DNA of 64,000 bases from Amarolinea aalborgensis (lineage in GTDB: Bacteria > Chloroflexota > Anaerolineae > SSC4 > Amarolineaceae). Under the pieces are notes generated by a model that did not search any database, was not told the origin of the DNA, and was given only the letters and a program-made list of their open reading frames with translations. This document shows, piece by piece, positions 26,790 through 35,145 of the stretch. The first letter of the stretch is position 1. Every line of letters starts with the position of its first letter. Position numbers and translations under genes: made by a program. The stretch covers positions 124,001 to 188,000 of the forward strand of contig NZ_UETR01000006.1 of the NCBI RefSeq assembly GCF_900491745.1, given 5' to 3'.

Positions 26790-28799
26790 ATGAAACGTTT
26801 CGTTGCCTGGATCCGGTCATTGCGTCGCCCCTGGCCGTGGATTGTAGGCGGGTTGCTCACGATTCTGATTGTGCTCGCCACGGTCACGGTCAGCGCCACG
26901 GCGTGGGAGTATACCAACAGCCCTCAGTTCTGTGGCACCACCTGCCACACCATGCCTCCGGAATACCTCGCCTACCAGGTTTCCCCGCATGCGCGTGTGG
27001 CGTGTGTGGATTGTCACCTGGGGCAGGACTCCATTCTGCTCACCGTGCCGCGCAAAGCGCGTGAGATGAGTCACGTGGTCAATGCGCTGACCAAGTCGTA
27101 CGAACCGCCCATCTATGTCAAAAATTTGCGGCCTGCGCGCGATACATGCGAGCAGTGCCACAATCCCGACAAATTCTCATCTGACACCTTCGTCGAGATC
27201 AAGCGCTATGCCAGCGATGAACTGAATACGCACACGCGCAACTACATGGTCATCAAGACCGGCGGCGGGTCGCTGCGCGAGGGGCTCGGGCGCGGCATTC
27301 ACTGGCATATCGAGAGCCAAGTCTACTATTACACCGATGATCGTCTCAAGCAGACGATTCCCTATGTCAAAGAAGTAGCGCCAGACGGCAAGGTTACAGA
27401 ATTCTTCGATACGGAAGCAGGGCTGCCGCCCGATTTTGGCAAACAGGTCGAAAGTCAGTTGCACCGGATGGATTGCATTGATTGCCATACCCGCATCTCG
27501 CACCTCTTCCGCTCACCCAGCAACGCCATGGATGAGGCGTTGGCCCGCGGTCTGCTCGACAGTTCTATGCCATACATCAAAGCCGAAGGGACGAAGATTC
27601 TGAGCCAGGAGTATCCAAGCCTGGATGCGGGGATGAAGGCGGTTGAGGACCTGGAGGGCTGGTACAAGACCAACGAACCTGACTATTACGCGGCCAACAC
27701 ACAGAAGGTGCAGCAAGCCGTCATTGAGATTAAGGGTATCTTCAGCCAGACGGTTTTCCCCAATCTCAAGGTGGGCTGGCAGACGCATCCCGACAATGCG
27801 GGGCATCGCGAATTCCCTGGTTGTTTCCGCTGCCATGACGGCAAACACGTTTCTCCCCAGGGCCAAACGGTGCGCCTCGAATGTAATCTGTGCCACTCCA
27901 TCCCCGAAGTCGTAGCCAGCGACGATGCGGCGCCGGTCCTCAGTGTAGACAAGCCAGGCGAGCCAGAGTCGCACAAAGACTCCAACTGGATCGCCCGCCA
28001 TCGCTTTGTGTTTGACGAGACCTGCGCCGGCTGCCACAACGTCACCAACCCTGGCGGCACGGACAACAGCAGCTTTTGTTCCAACAGCGCCTGCCATGCA
28101 TCGGAATGGAAGTTCGTTGGCTTGAACGCCCCAGCCGTGCGGCAGTTGGTGGCGCCTCCGCCAGTGCCTGGGTCTGGCCAGCCCCGACCGGTGCCCCATC
28201 CGATCGGCGAGCGCACGGATTGCATGCTGTGCCATGGTCTCAAAGCCACGGTGCGTCCGTTCCCTGAAAATCACGCGGCCTTTGACCGCTCGGTGTGCAC
28301 GCAGTGCCATCAGTCTGCCAGCAGCGACGCCAGCGGTCAGCCGAACGCACCCGCTGCGACTACCCCACCCTTGATTCCACATTCACTGGAAGGGCGACGC
28401 GACCAGTGTTTGACTTGCCACGGTGAAACTGGCTTCAAACCGTACCCGGCCAATCACAAGGGCCGCGCAACTGATACCTGCCTGGCGTGCCACAAGACCG
28501 CAGCCGACAGCGGCGCCACACCGACCGCAACCGCTACCCTTGAACCGGCGCTCACTGTGACTGTCACGCCCACCGAACCGGCGACAACCGTGACCGTCAC
28601 GCCTACGCAACCCGCGCTCACAGTGACGGTCACGCCCACGCAGTCCGCGGGCGGGCCTCCGCCAATCCCCCACCCGCTCGAAGGCCGCGAAGGCCAATGC
28701 CTGGTATGTCATGCCATCGGCAGCGTCAAACCCTACCCGGAGAATCATGCCGGCCGCACAGCCGAATCGTGCACGGCTTGCCACAAACCGCAAAGCTAA
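26790..28799 (+). CDS. NapC/NirT-type multihaem cytochrome c with up to 14 haems
   Basis: 669 residues. One N-terminal uncleaved membrane helix (about 17-39) precedes a NapC/NrfH-like quinol-oxidising domain whose first haem site is CGTTCHTM (CX3CH), then CVDCH. Ten or more further sites follow: CEQCH, CIDCH, CFRCH, CNLCH, CAGCH, CSNSACH (CX4CH), CMLCH, CTQCH, CLTCH, CLACH, CLVCH and CTACH, giving 12 CxxCH and two expanded motifs. The C-terminal third is three di-haem repeats sharing PHxLEGR, PYPxNH and GR motifs. A Thr/Val/Pro linker of three LTVTVTPT-like units separates repeats two and three. It probably carries electrons from the quinone pool to an extracytoplasmic acceptor. Confidence 0.88.
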   Translation: MKRFVAWIRSLRRPWPWIVGGLLTILIVLATVTVSATAWEYTNSPQFCGTTCHTMPPEYLAYQVSPHARVACVDCHLGQDSILLTVPRKAREMSHVVNALTKSYEPPIYVKNLRPARDTCEQCHNPDKFSSDTFVEIKRYASDELNTHTRNYMVIKTGGGSLREGLGRGIHWHIESQVYYYTDDRLKQTIPYVKEVAPDGKVTEFFDTEAGLPPDFGKQVESQLHRMDCIDCHTRISHLFRSPSNAMDEALARGLLDSSMPYIKAEGTKILSQEYPSLDAGMKAVEDLEGWYKTNEPDYYAANTQKVQQAVIEIKGIFSQTVFPNLKVGWQTHPDNAGHREFPGCFRCHDGKHVSPQGQTVRLECNLCHSIPEVVASDDAAPVLSVDKPGEPESHKDSNWIARHRFVFDETCAGCHNVTNPGGTDNSSFCSNSACHASEWKFVGLNAPAVRQLVAPPPVPGSGQPRPVPHPIGERTDCMLCHGLKATVRPFPENHAAFDRSVCTQCHQSASSDASGQPNAPAATTPPLIPHSLEGRRDQCLTCHGETGFKPYPANHKGRATDTCLACHKTAADSGATPTATATLEPALTVTVTPTEPATTVTVTPTQPALTVTVTPTQSAGGPPPIPHPLEGREGQCLVCHAIGSVKPYPENHAGRTAESCTACHKPQS

Positions 28800-28825
28800 G
28801 TTGATGACAGGCTGATCGAAAGATG

Positions 28826-28857
28826 AGGGGAGCAAGCATCCCGCGCTTGACTCCCCT
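28826..28857 (+). terminator. Probable terminator after the NapC-like cytochrome gene
   Basis: AGGGGAGCAAGC (28826-28837) pairs with GCTTGACTCCCCT (28845-28857) with one bulged A, followed by a weak U-rich TTCGTTT. A repeat element (28940-29239) and the def promoter fill the rest of this 515-nt gap. Confidence 0.55.
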
Positions 28858-28939
28858 TTCGTTTGCTGAAGCGAGATGTCTGCCAGCCACCGCCGCAGCG
28901 CTTCGTCCGGCCGGCGCGATGCAGCCGACCGACGTTCGA

Positions 28940-29239
28940 GGGTGCATTTCAATTTCGGGGCGTAGCCCCAGAGGGGCTTGCACCTCGTAGCCGGATGACC
29001 TTTGGCCTCCGGCGGGGTTGCTGGCCCGATAGCGTGTGCGCAACCAACGCCGCCCGACCGTGAATGGATCGGGCTACAAGGTGGAAGGCCCTATCGGGCC
29101 TGACGGCGCGCGACGGGTTTGTATTTCGTGGCGGGCGCATTTCAGTTCCGCTGCGTAGCCGGCTTCGGTTGGGCTTGGAGGTGGTTGCAGCGATTTCAAT
29201 TGCTCGACGTTGGACCCGCCCCCAGTTTGAAATGCACCC
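28940..29239 (+). mobile_element. MITE-like dispersed repeat, copy A
   Basis: A 300-bp non-coding element bounded by inverted ends GGGTGCATTTCAA and TTGAAATGCACCC (13 bp perfect; 14 with the flanking A/T). The interior is rich in short hairpins, for example TAGCCCCAGAGGGGCT, CCGGATGACCTTTGGCCTCCGG and AGGCCCTATCGGGCCT. Two further copies occur at 38531-38972 (same orientation) and 55142-55433 (opposite), with long stretches nearly identical. No transposase is encoded, so it would depend on an enzyme elsewhere. Flanking ACGTTCGAG and ACGTCCAAA match at 6 of 9 positions, perhaps an eroded target duplication. It ends 16 bp before the def promoter. Confidence 0.75.
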
Positions 29240-29255
29240 TACGTCCAAAAGAGGT

Positions 29256-29284
29256 TTGACAGCCGTGTGTGAACTGGCTATAAT
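29256..29284 (+). promoter_or_regulatory. Perfect-consensus promoter of the peptide deformylase gene
   Basis: TTGACA (29256-29261), 17 bp, TATAAT (29279-29284): an exact match to the sigma-70 consensus in sequence and spacing. The start is predicted near 29291, 24 nt before the ATG. Confidence 0.9.
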
Positions 29285-29314
29285 CCCATTGAACCTCTAG
29301 GGGGCGAAGATGGA

Positions 29315-29899
29315 ATGGCGATTCGTGATATTGTAAAAATTGGGCAACCCGTGCTGCGCCAACGTGCGGCGAAAGTCAACCGCTTTGGCAGCGGCCTCAA
29401 GACGCTGATTGATGATATGGTCGAGACCATGCGCGCCGCGCCCGGCATTGGCCTGGCTGCGCCGCAGATTGGTGTGCCAGAACGGGTGATTGTGGTCGAA
29501 ATCCCGGAAGATGAGAAGATTCCGGGCAGCGGAAGACTATACACGCTCATCAATCCGGAAATTGTGAAAGCCTCGCGCGACGAGGTGCTGGGCGAGGAGG
29601 GATGCCTCTCGATTCCAAACCTGGTAGGCGATGTCTGGCGCGCGCAGTGGCTGACTGTGAAGGGCCTGGATGTCGAAGGCAAAGAAATACGCATCAAAGC
29701 GACAGACTGGCTGGCGCGCGCCTTCCAACACGAGATTGATCATCTGAACGGCCGCCTGTTCGTGGACATGGCGACAGAAATCCGCCGCCTGGTGCGCACG
29801 GAAGACGGGATCGTCGCTGTGCCATTGAATGGCAGCGCAACGCCCACGCCACATTCGACCACACCGGTTGTGCACGAACATACGCTCACCCTGGGCTAA
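29315..29899 (+). CDS. def: Peptide deformylase
   Basis: 194 residues. All three deformylase motifs are intact: GIGLAAPQIG (about 44-53), EEGCLSIP (about 93-100, metal-ligand Cys) and QHEIDHL (about 137-143, two metal-ligand His and catalytic Glu). It removes the formyl group from nascent N-terminal methionine. A 30-residue C-terminal tail rich in Thr, Pro and His (TPTPHSTTPVVHEHT) extends beyond the usual domain and may be flexible. A perfect promoter precedes it and a strong terminator follows, so it is monocistronic. Confidence 0.96.
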   Translation: MAIRDIVKIGQPVLRQRAAKVNRFGSGLKTLIDDMVETMRAAPGIGLAAPQIGVPERVIVVEIPEDEKIPGSGRLYTLINPEIVKASRDEVLGEEGCLSIPNLVGDVWRAQWLTVKGLDVEGKEIRIKATDWLARAFQHEIDHLNGRLFVDMATEIRRLVRTEDGIVAVPLNGSATPTPHSTTPVVHEHTLTLG

Positions 29900-29927
29900 G
29901 CGTTCAGACGCTTTCCGGCAGATTCAC

Positions 29928-29967
29928 AAAGAGACCCAACTGCGCTGGCAGTTGAGTCTCTTTTTTT
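29928..29967 (+). terminator. Intrinsic terminator of def
   Basis: AGAGACCCAACTGC (29930-29943) pairs with GCAGTTGAGTCTCT (29948-29961) with one mismatch and a 4-nt loop, followed by seven T. Confidence 0.88.
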
Positions 29968-29985
29968 GATCTGCTGACTGGCGTT

Positions 29986-30549
29986 CTATTCCAGGTTGCC
30001 GATTTGATTGAGCGGCCAGTAGGAAAAAAGTGCGTGACCGACGATGTGACTGAGCTTCACCGGGCCGAAAGAGCGAGAGTCTTTGGATGCATTGCGGTTA
30101 TCACCCATGACAAAGACCTGCAATGGCCCCACAACCCAGCGCTGATTACCGGACGTCTCTGCCAGCGCATACGGCTCATCGAGTGGCGTGCCATCTACGT
30201 AGACCTGCCCGGCTTTGATCTCAACCACTTCACCAGCCAGCGCAACCACGCGCTTCACCAGCAGCTCATCGTCGCGAGACGGCATCCGAACCACCACAAT
30301 GTCGCCGCGGCGGGGAGCATGCAAGAGATAGGAGATTTTCTCCACAATGAGCCGTTGGCCGGTATGGAGACTCGGCTCCATGCTCTGGCCGTTGACCCGC
30401 ATGGCCTGCGCCAAGAAGACGTGAATCAACAGGGCAATCACCAGGGCTGGCGCCACGGTCTGCAAAAGCGCTTGGATGTAATGCCTGGCCCGACTTGGCG
30501 TGTATGACGTCGCGACGGGCATCAGCAGCATGTCATCATCGTAGTTCAT
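29986..30549 (-). CDS. lepB: Signal peptidase I
   Basis: 187 residues from ATG 30549; the frame continues to 30636, but that part contains the PNPase-end hairpin, so the shorter start is preferred although its ribosome site is weak. One membrane helix (about 28-48) precedes the catalytic Ser S56 in VNGQSMEPSL. The Lys base is K99 in LLVKRVVALAGE, and GDNRNASKDSRSFGPV forms the later conserved box. It cleaves signal peptides of exported proteins at the outer face of the membrane, including the many secreted proteins and cytochromes nearby. It follows pnp on the same strand but is probably separated by the hairpin. Confidence 0.93.
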   Translation of the reverse strand: MNYDDDMLLMPVATSYTPSRARHYIQALLQTVAPALVIALLIHVFLAQAMRVNGQSMEPSLHTGQRLIVEKISYLLHAPRRGDIVVVRMPSRDDELLVKRVVALAGEVVEIKAGQVYVDGTPLDEPYALAETSGNQRWVVGPLQVFVMGDNRNASKDSRSFGPVKLSHIVGHALFSYWPLNQIGNLE

Positions 30550-30598
30550 CTTCGTTGTGTGTGCATGAGGAAGCAATTCGGCTGTTTGGCGCAACGAC

Positions 30599-30627
30599 AA
30601 ACCCGTTTTCTCGCAGAAAACGGGTTT
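30599..30627 (-). terminator. Hairpin at the 3' end of pnp
   Basis: A perfect 13-bp stem, AAACCCGTTTTCT (30599-30611) with AGAAAACGGGTTT (30615-30627), has a 3-nt CGC loop. Only a weak T-rich sequence follows on either strand, so it may end or stabilise the pnp mRNA. Confidence 0.6.
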
Positions 30628-30642
30628 GTTCTTCATTGCAGC

Positions 30643-32916
30643 TTAGCGACGCCCGCCGCGGTCACTGCCGCGGTCGCCGCCGCGGTAGCCGCCGCGACCA
30701 CGATCGCCGCTGCGGTCGCCGCCACGACCGCGGTCGCCGCCGCGGTCGCCCCCGCGGTCGCCCCCGCGGTCGCCGGCCCGGTCGCCGCCCGGTGAACGAC
30801 GGTCGCGTGAGCGAGCCTCGTCTACGGTCCAGCCTTCCAGGACAGCCTGGCGGCTCAGGCGAATCTTGCCCTGATCGTCCACATCGGTTACCATGACCAT
30901 GACTTCGTCGCCCACATGCACCACATCTTCGACAGAGGGCGCGCGGTAATCGGCCAACTGGGAGATATGCACCATGCCATCCACCCCAGGCAGAATTTCA
31001 ACGAAGGCGCCGTAGCTCTCGGTGCGCACAACCGTACCAACATACGTCTTGCCGACCTCGACCGTTTCAGTCAGCGATTCGATTTCGCGTACGGCCGACT
31101 GCGCGCTGGGGCCATCAGCCGCCGCGATGTAGACCGAACCGTCATCTTCGATATCAATCTTGACGCCATACTTCTCTTGCATGGCGCGAATCTGCTTGCC
31201 GCCAGGGCCAATGATCTTCCCGATCTTCTCCGGATCCACGTGAATGGTCAGGATGCGCGGGGCCAGGGCTGACAAGTCCGGCCGCGGGGTTGAGATAACA
31301 GCCAGCATCTTGTCCAGAATGAACAAACGTCCCTGCCGCGCCTGCTCCAGCGCCTGCTCCATGATGTCCATGCGCAGACCCTTGATCTTGATGTCCATTT
31401 GCAGGGCGGTAATGCCATCTTTCGTGCCCGCGACCTTGAAATCCATGTCGCCCAGCGCGTCTTCCATACCCTGGATGTCGCTCAAGATCGCAAAGCGATC
31501 ACTCGCGGCTTCGGTGATGAGGCCCATGGCGATGCCGGCCACGGGCGCCACAATCGGCACACCAGCATCCATCAACGCCAGGGTGCTGCCGCAGACGGAG
31601 GCCATGGAGGTAGAGCCGTTGGACGACAGCACTTCGGACACAACCCGCAGCGTGTACGGGAACTTGTCCACAGCCGGGATCATAGACTGCAGGGCGCGCT
31701 CGGCCAGGGCGCCGTGCCCGATCTCGCGACGCTTGGGGCCGCGCATGGGGTAAACTTCGCCCGTCGAGTAAGGCGGGAAGTTGTAGTGGTGCATGTAGCG
31801 CTTCGAATCTTCTGGCATCAGCGTATCGAGCGTCTGCGCCTCGCGCGGCGTGCCGAGCGTGGCAATGGAGAGCACCTGGGTTTCGCCGCGGGTGAACAGA
31901 CCACAGCCATGGGTGCGCGGCAAAACGCCGACCGCGCAGCTGATCGGTCGGATTTCGGTCGTGCGCCGACCATCGGGGCGGATGCCTTCGTTCAGAATGC
32001 GGTCGCGCACCTGTTTTTTCACCAGGCTATCAAAAACCGCAATGCGCTCTTGGGTGTCGTCAATCGTATCTTCTTCGTCCACCACTTCACTGCGTAGGAT
32101 GTCCAACGCATCATTACGTTCGCTCTTGCCCATGCCGCTGGCCACGATATCGGCGATTTTGCTCTGGATTTGTTCTGTCACAGATTCGACGATTTCGGAC
32201 TTGGGCAGGTAGGCCTTGAACGTCATCTTGGGCTTGCCAACCTGCGCGGCCATGTCGAGCTGCATGCGGATGATGTCCTGGATGGAATCGTGCGCCAAGC
32301 GCAGCGCCTCCACCATCGTATCCTCAGGAATCTCGTCCGCGCCGGCTTCCACCATCAGGATGGCGTCCTTGGTGCCGGCCACGCGCAAGTCCAGGGTGCT
32401 GTTTTCCATCTCGCTGGCGGTGGGGTTGACGATGAATCCGCCATCTACGTAGCCGATGCGCACCGCGCCGACCGGCTCGGCAAAGGGGATGTCAGAGATC
32501 ATCAGCGCGGCGGAAGCGGCAATAATCGCCAGCGTGTCCAGGTAATGATCTGGGTCTGCAGAGAGCGCCGTGAGAATGATTTGAACGTCGTTGCGGAAGC
32601 CTTTGGGGAAGAGAGGGCGCAGCGGGCGATCTACCAGGCGGCAAAGAAGAATGGCCGACTCGCTGGGGCGGCCTTCACGGCGGAAGAAGCTGCCCGGAAT
32701 CTTACCGGCGGCATACAATCGTTCTTCGAAATCAACGGTGAGTGGGAAAAAGTCAATGCCTGGGCGGATGTTCTTGGCGCCCGTGGCGGTAGCCAGGAGT
32801 ACGGTGTCGCCGATGTGAATCGTCACTGCGCCACCGGCCTGTTGGGCCAGCGTGCCGGTCTCGATGGCAATCTCATGATTGCCCAGCCGGGCACTAAAAC
32901 GATGCTTCTGTATCAT
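30643..32916 (-). CDS. pnp: Polyribonucleotide nucleotidyltransferase (PNPase) with an RGG-like tail
   Basis: 757 residues. Domain order is standard: RNase PH domain 1, helical linker, RNase PH domain 2 (SSNGSTSMASVCGSTLALMDAG), a KH domain with the GPGGK loop (about 560-620) and an S1 domain (GTVVRTESYGAFVEILPGVDG, about 630-700). It degrades RNA phosphorolytically from the 3' end. After the S1 domain comes a tail of about 50 residues made of GDRGGDRGG-type repeats, absent from E. coli PNPase and probably an RNA-binding disordered segment. ATG 32916 is chosen for AAAGGA at 6-nt spacing. It follows rpsO, the classic rpsO-pnp order. Confidence 0.96.
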   Translation of the reverse strand: MIQKHRFSARLGNHEIAIETGTLAQQAGGAVTIHIGDTVLLATATGAKNIRPGIDFFPLTVDFEERLYAAGKIPGSFFRREGRPSESAILLCRLVDRPLRPLFPKGFRNDVQIILTALSADPDHYLDTLAIIAASAALMISDIPFAEPVGAVRIGYVDGGFIVNPTASEMENSTLDLRVAGTKDAILMVEAGADEIPEDTMVEALRLAHDSIQDIIRMQLDMAAQVGKPKMTFKAYLPKSEIVESVTEQIQSKIADIVASGMGKSERNDALDILRSEVVDEEDTIDDTQERIAVFDSLVKKQVRDRILNEGIRPDGRRTTEIRPISCAVGVLPRTHGCGLFTRGETQVLSIATLGTPREAQTLDTLMPEDSKRYMHHYNFPPYSTGEVYPMRGPKRREIGHGALAERALQSMIPAVDKFPYTLRVVSEVLSSNGSTSMASVCGSTLALMDAGVPIVAPVAGIAMGLITEAASDRFAILSDIQGMEDALGDMDFKVAGTKDGITALQMDIKIKGLRMDIMEQALEQARQGRLFILDKMLAVISTPRPDLSALAPRILTIHVDPEKIGKIIGPGGKQIRAMQEKYGVKIDIEDDGSVYIAAADGPSAQSAVREIESLTETVEVGKTYVGTVVRTESYGAFVEILPGVDGMVHISQLADYRAPSVEDVVHVGDEVMVMVTDVDDQGKIRLSRQAVLEGWTVDEARSRDRRSPGGDRAGDRGGDRGGDRGGDRGRGGDRSGDRGRGGYRGGDRGSDRGGRR

Positions 32917-33065
32917 ATTCGGTCCTTTCATGCCTGTCTGACCAGGCACGAGTGTATCCCCCTTTCACGTTGGGGAAACAAATGAGGCGTATCACTCCGT
33001 GTGATACACCAATGCATGGCGCCTGGCATGACCAGCGCCGCGTTCATTAGCCGGACCGAAAGGTC

Positions 33066-33130
33066 AGGAACTGGGGAAAAGAGACAAAGAGACGAAGAAC
33101 CTTTCTCTCCTTTCCCCAATACCTGTTCCT
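33066..33130 (-). other. Possible structured leader of pnp
   Basis: AGGAACTGGGGAAAAGAGA (33066-33084) can pair with TCTCC-TTTCCCCA and GTTCCT (33106-33130) with a bulge, giving a long imperfect hairpin about 150 nt upstream of the pnp start. In other bacteria the rpsO-pnp leader is a target for RNase III and PNPase autoregulation; the parallel is inferred. Confidence 0.4.
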
Positions 33131-33150
33131 TCGGTCGGAATGCAAGATCA

Positions 33151-33202
33151 TCCGTTTCTACGACGACGCACTAGATCTCTACTGTATCGCCGTAGAAACG
33201 GA
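33151..33202 (-). other. 12-bp hairpin between rpsO and pnp
   Basis: TCCGTTTCTACG (33151-33162) pairs perfectly with CGTAGAAACGGA (33191-33202) across a 28-nt loop, immediately after the rpsO stop on the minus strand. There is no U-tract, so processing or partial termination is more likely than full termination. Confidence 0.5.
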
Positions 33203-33208
33203 ACAAGC

Positions 33209-33478
33209 CTACTTGCGCAAGCCCAGACGACCAACCAACTCTACGTAGCGGTCGTAGTTGGTATGATTCAGATAGTTCAAGTGACGACGGCGCTTGCCGA
33301 CCAACTTGAGCAGGCCGCGGCGAGAGTTTTCATCATGTGCATGCGCCTTCAAATGCTCAACCAGGGCGTTGATGCGCTTTGTCAGCAAGGCAACCTGCAC
33401 TTCCGGCGACCCGGTATCCGTTTCGTGCTTGTGATATTCCTGGATGACTACTGATTTGTCTTCTTTTGACAGTGACAC
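33209..33478 (-). CDS. rpsO: 30S ribosomal protein S15
   Basis: 89 residues, identical in length to E. coli S15. HETDTGSPEVQVALLTKRINAL and the RRGLLKLVGKRRRHLNYL segment are the 16S rRNA-binding signatures. The start is GTG 33478 with GGGAG 7 nt upstream; the frame continues to 33529 but upstream codons are not S15-like. S15 nucleates the platform of the small subunit. It is followed by pnp, the conserved arrangement, and has its own promoter and a leader of about 90 nt. Confidence 0.97.
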   Translation of the reverse strand: MSLSKEDKSVVIQEYHKHETDTGSPEVQVALLTKRINALVEHLKAHAHDENSRRGLLKLVGKRRRHLNYLNHTNYDRYVELVGRLGLRK

Positions 33479-33573
33479 AGTTTTGCTCCCTTTCGTATGG
33501 TCCAATCTCATCGCGTGAAGCCAAAGCACCGCTGGAATACCAGTGACGTATGCCTTCGCAACCGCAGTTACAG

Positions 33574-33602
33574 ATTATAGCATAGGCGGGAAGTCGTAGC
33601 AA
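33574..33602 (-). promoter_or_regulatory. rpsO promoter
   Basis: On the minus strand TTGCTA (33597-33602) and TATAAT (33574-33579) are spaced by 17 bp. The start near 33567 leaves a leader long enough for S15 autoregulation. Confidence 0.75.
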
Positions 33603-33733
33603 ATCGTTTTGCCCAAGAGCGTCATGGGTGTGCTTTTCGCCAGGCTTTTTTCTTGTGGTAAAATGAGCACAGTTGCATCATGGCGCGCACCGTGTGCCTA
33701 CGCCTTACTCATTGCTTTTGGAAAGGGTCTTCC

Positions 33734-35101
33734 ATGTCCCAAATCCTCTTGATCAATCCACCCAGTCCTGCTGGCAAGACAGCCAACCGCGAAGGCTCAG
33801 CCGGAATGGGTGTGATCAGTGCACAGGCGGACGACTTCTGCTATCCGCCCCAGGTCATTGCCACGGTGGCCGCGGTGCTGCGCAACGCAGGCCACGCGGT
33901 CACCTGCGTGGACGCGGTAGGCGAAAAGCTCGATCTGGCGGCCACCCTGGCGCGTGTGCCGCCCCACGCATCCGATTTGCTGATCGGTGTGCTGATGAGC
34001 CAGGCCACGCTGACCAGCGACATTGATTTCTGCAATCACCTGTTGGCGGACGTTGACGCCAACGTGATTGCGTTTGGCCCCGCCATGCGATTCGTTGGGC
34101 AGACCGTCATGGAGCAGTGCAATGTGGCAGCGGTTGCCCTGGGCGAGCCAGAAACCGCGGTCTTGCGCACTGTACAGGCGTTAGCCTCGCCAACCGATGA
34201 CGACTCCAACGACGAATGGGTCGCCGGGCCCTCAGCGACCTCGACCGACCTCGCAGACCTACCGCGCCCCGCCTGGGATCTGCTGCCGCACGATCGTTAC
34301 CCTTTCCTGACCCTGCGCGCCGGTCGCGGATGTGCTGATGATTGCGCCTACTGCCCCTACGTGGCCGTGGAAGGCCGCACGCGCCAGGTGCGGCCGGCCG
34401 ATGCTGTCGCTGACGAACTGGCCTGGCTGCTGCAAACCTTTCCCAAGCCACGCTACCTCTTCCGCGATATCGTCTTTGCTGCGGATCGAGCCTGGGTCGA
34501 AGCCTTTTGCGCGGCCGTCACCACGCGCCGGCTCAAGGTCAACTGGGAGTGCGAATCAAGGCCAGAGCATTTCGACCTGGCGCTGCTGCGGCAAATGTCA
34601 CGCGCGGGCTGCACAACCATCAAGATCGGGCTGGAGACGGTTGACGACGAAATGCTTGACCTCATGGGACGCCTGCATCCGCACCAGTCTGCGGATGACT
34701 ATCGCGAGCGAGTCCTGGATGTGATGGACGCCTGCGCGCAGACAAACATCAACTGCCGCGTCTTCGTCATGGTGGGCCTGCCTGGGGAGACCTACGCCGC
34801 GCGTGCGCAGACGCGGGAGTTCCTGGCGGCCGTGCGGCCGCCGCTGCTCAGCGTCAAAGCGTATCGGCCCTATGCGGGTGTGCGCCTGGAACAGGGTGAA
34901 TTGGGCGCCACGCTCAACGCGCGCGTGGGCGCGCGCCCCTTGACGCGCAGTGAGCTGCTGGAGCTGCAGCGTGAATGGCACGGTCTCCAGGGCGAAGCGC
35001 CTCCCCCGCAGGGCATCGGCAGCAAGCTGGCCTCACTGCTGGGCTGGAACAGGGGCCGTTCATTTCAAGTGTCGGCGCGGCGTGGTCGCCGGCTCTCCTG
35101 A
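33734..35101 (+). CDS. B12-binding-domain radical SAM protein
   Basis: 455 residues. An N-terminal cobalamin-binding-like Rossmann domain (about 1-140) begins MSQILLINPPSP, and the radical SAM core carries the cluster motif CADDCAYC (about 199-206, C-x3-C-x2-C). KIGLETVDDEML and FVMVGLPGET are typical of the HpnP/BchE-like class. These enzymes often methylate or rearrange lipids, hopanoids or antibiotics. ATG 33734 has GAAAGGG upstream; TTCGCC-17-TAAAAT ending at 33664 may be its promoter. It precedes an HpnA-like epimerase by 44 nt, so a lipid or glycan modification role is plausible. Confidence 0.85.
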   Translation: MSQILLINPPSPAGKTANREGSAGMGVISAQADDFCYPPQVIATVAAVLRNAGHAVTCVDAVGEKLDLAATLARVPPHASDLLIGVLMSQATLTSDIDFCNHLLADVDANVIAFGPAMRFVGQTVMEQCNVAAVALGEPETAVLRTVQALASPTDDDSNDEWVAGPSATSTDLADLPRPAWDLLPHDRYPFLTLRAGRGCADDCAYCPYVAVEGRTRQVRPADAVADELAWLLQTFPKPRYLFRDIVFAADRAWVEAFCAAVTTRRLKVNWECESRPEHFDLALLRQMSRAGCTTIKIGLETVDDEMLDLMGRLHPHQSADDYRERVLDVMDACAQTNINCRVFVMVGLPGETYAARAQTREFLAAVRPPLLSVKAYRPYAGVRLEQGELGATLNARVGARPLTRSELLELQREWHGLQGEAPPPQGIGSKLASLLGWNRGRSFQVSARRGRRLS

Positions 35102-35145
35102 ACGCAGGGCGCGGCGCCATTTCTCAGCGCACGAACGGAACTCAG

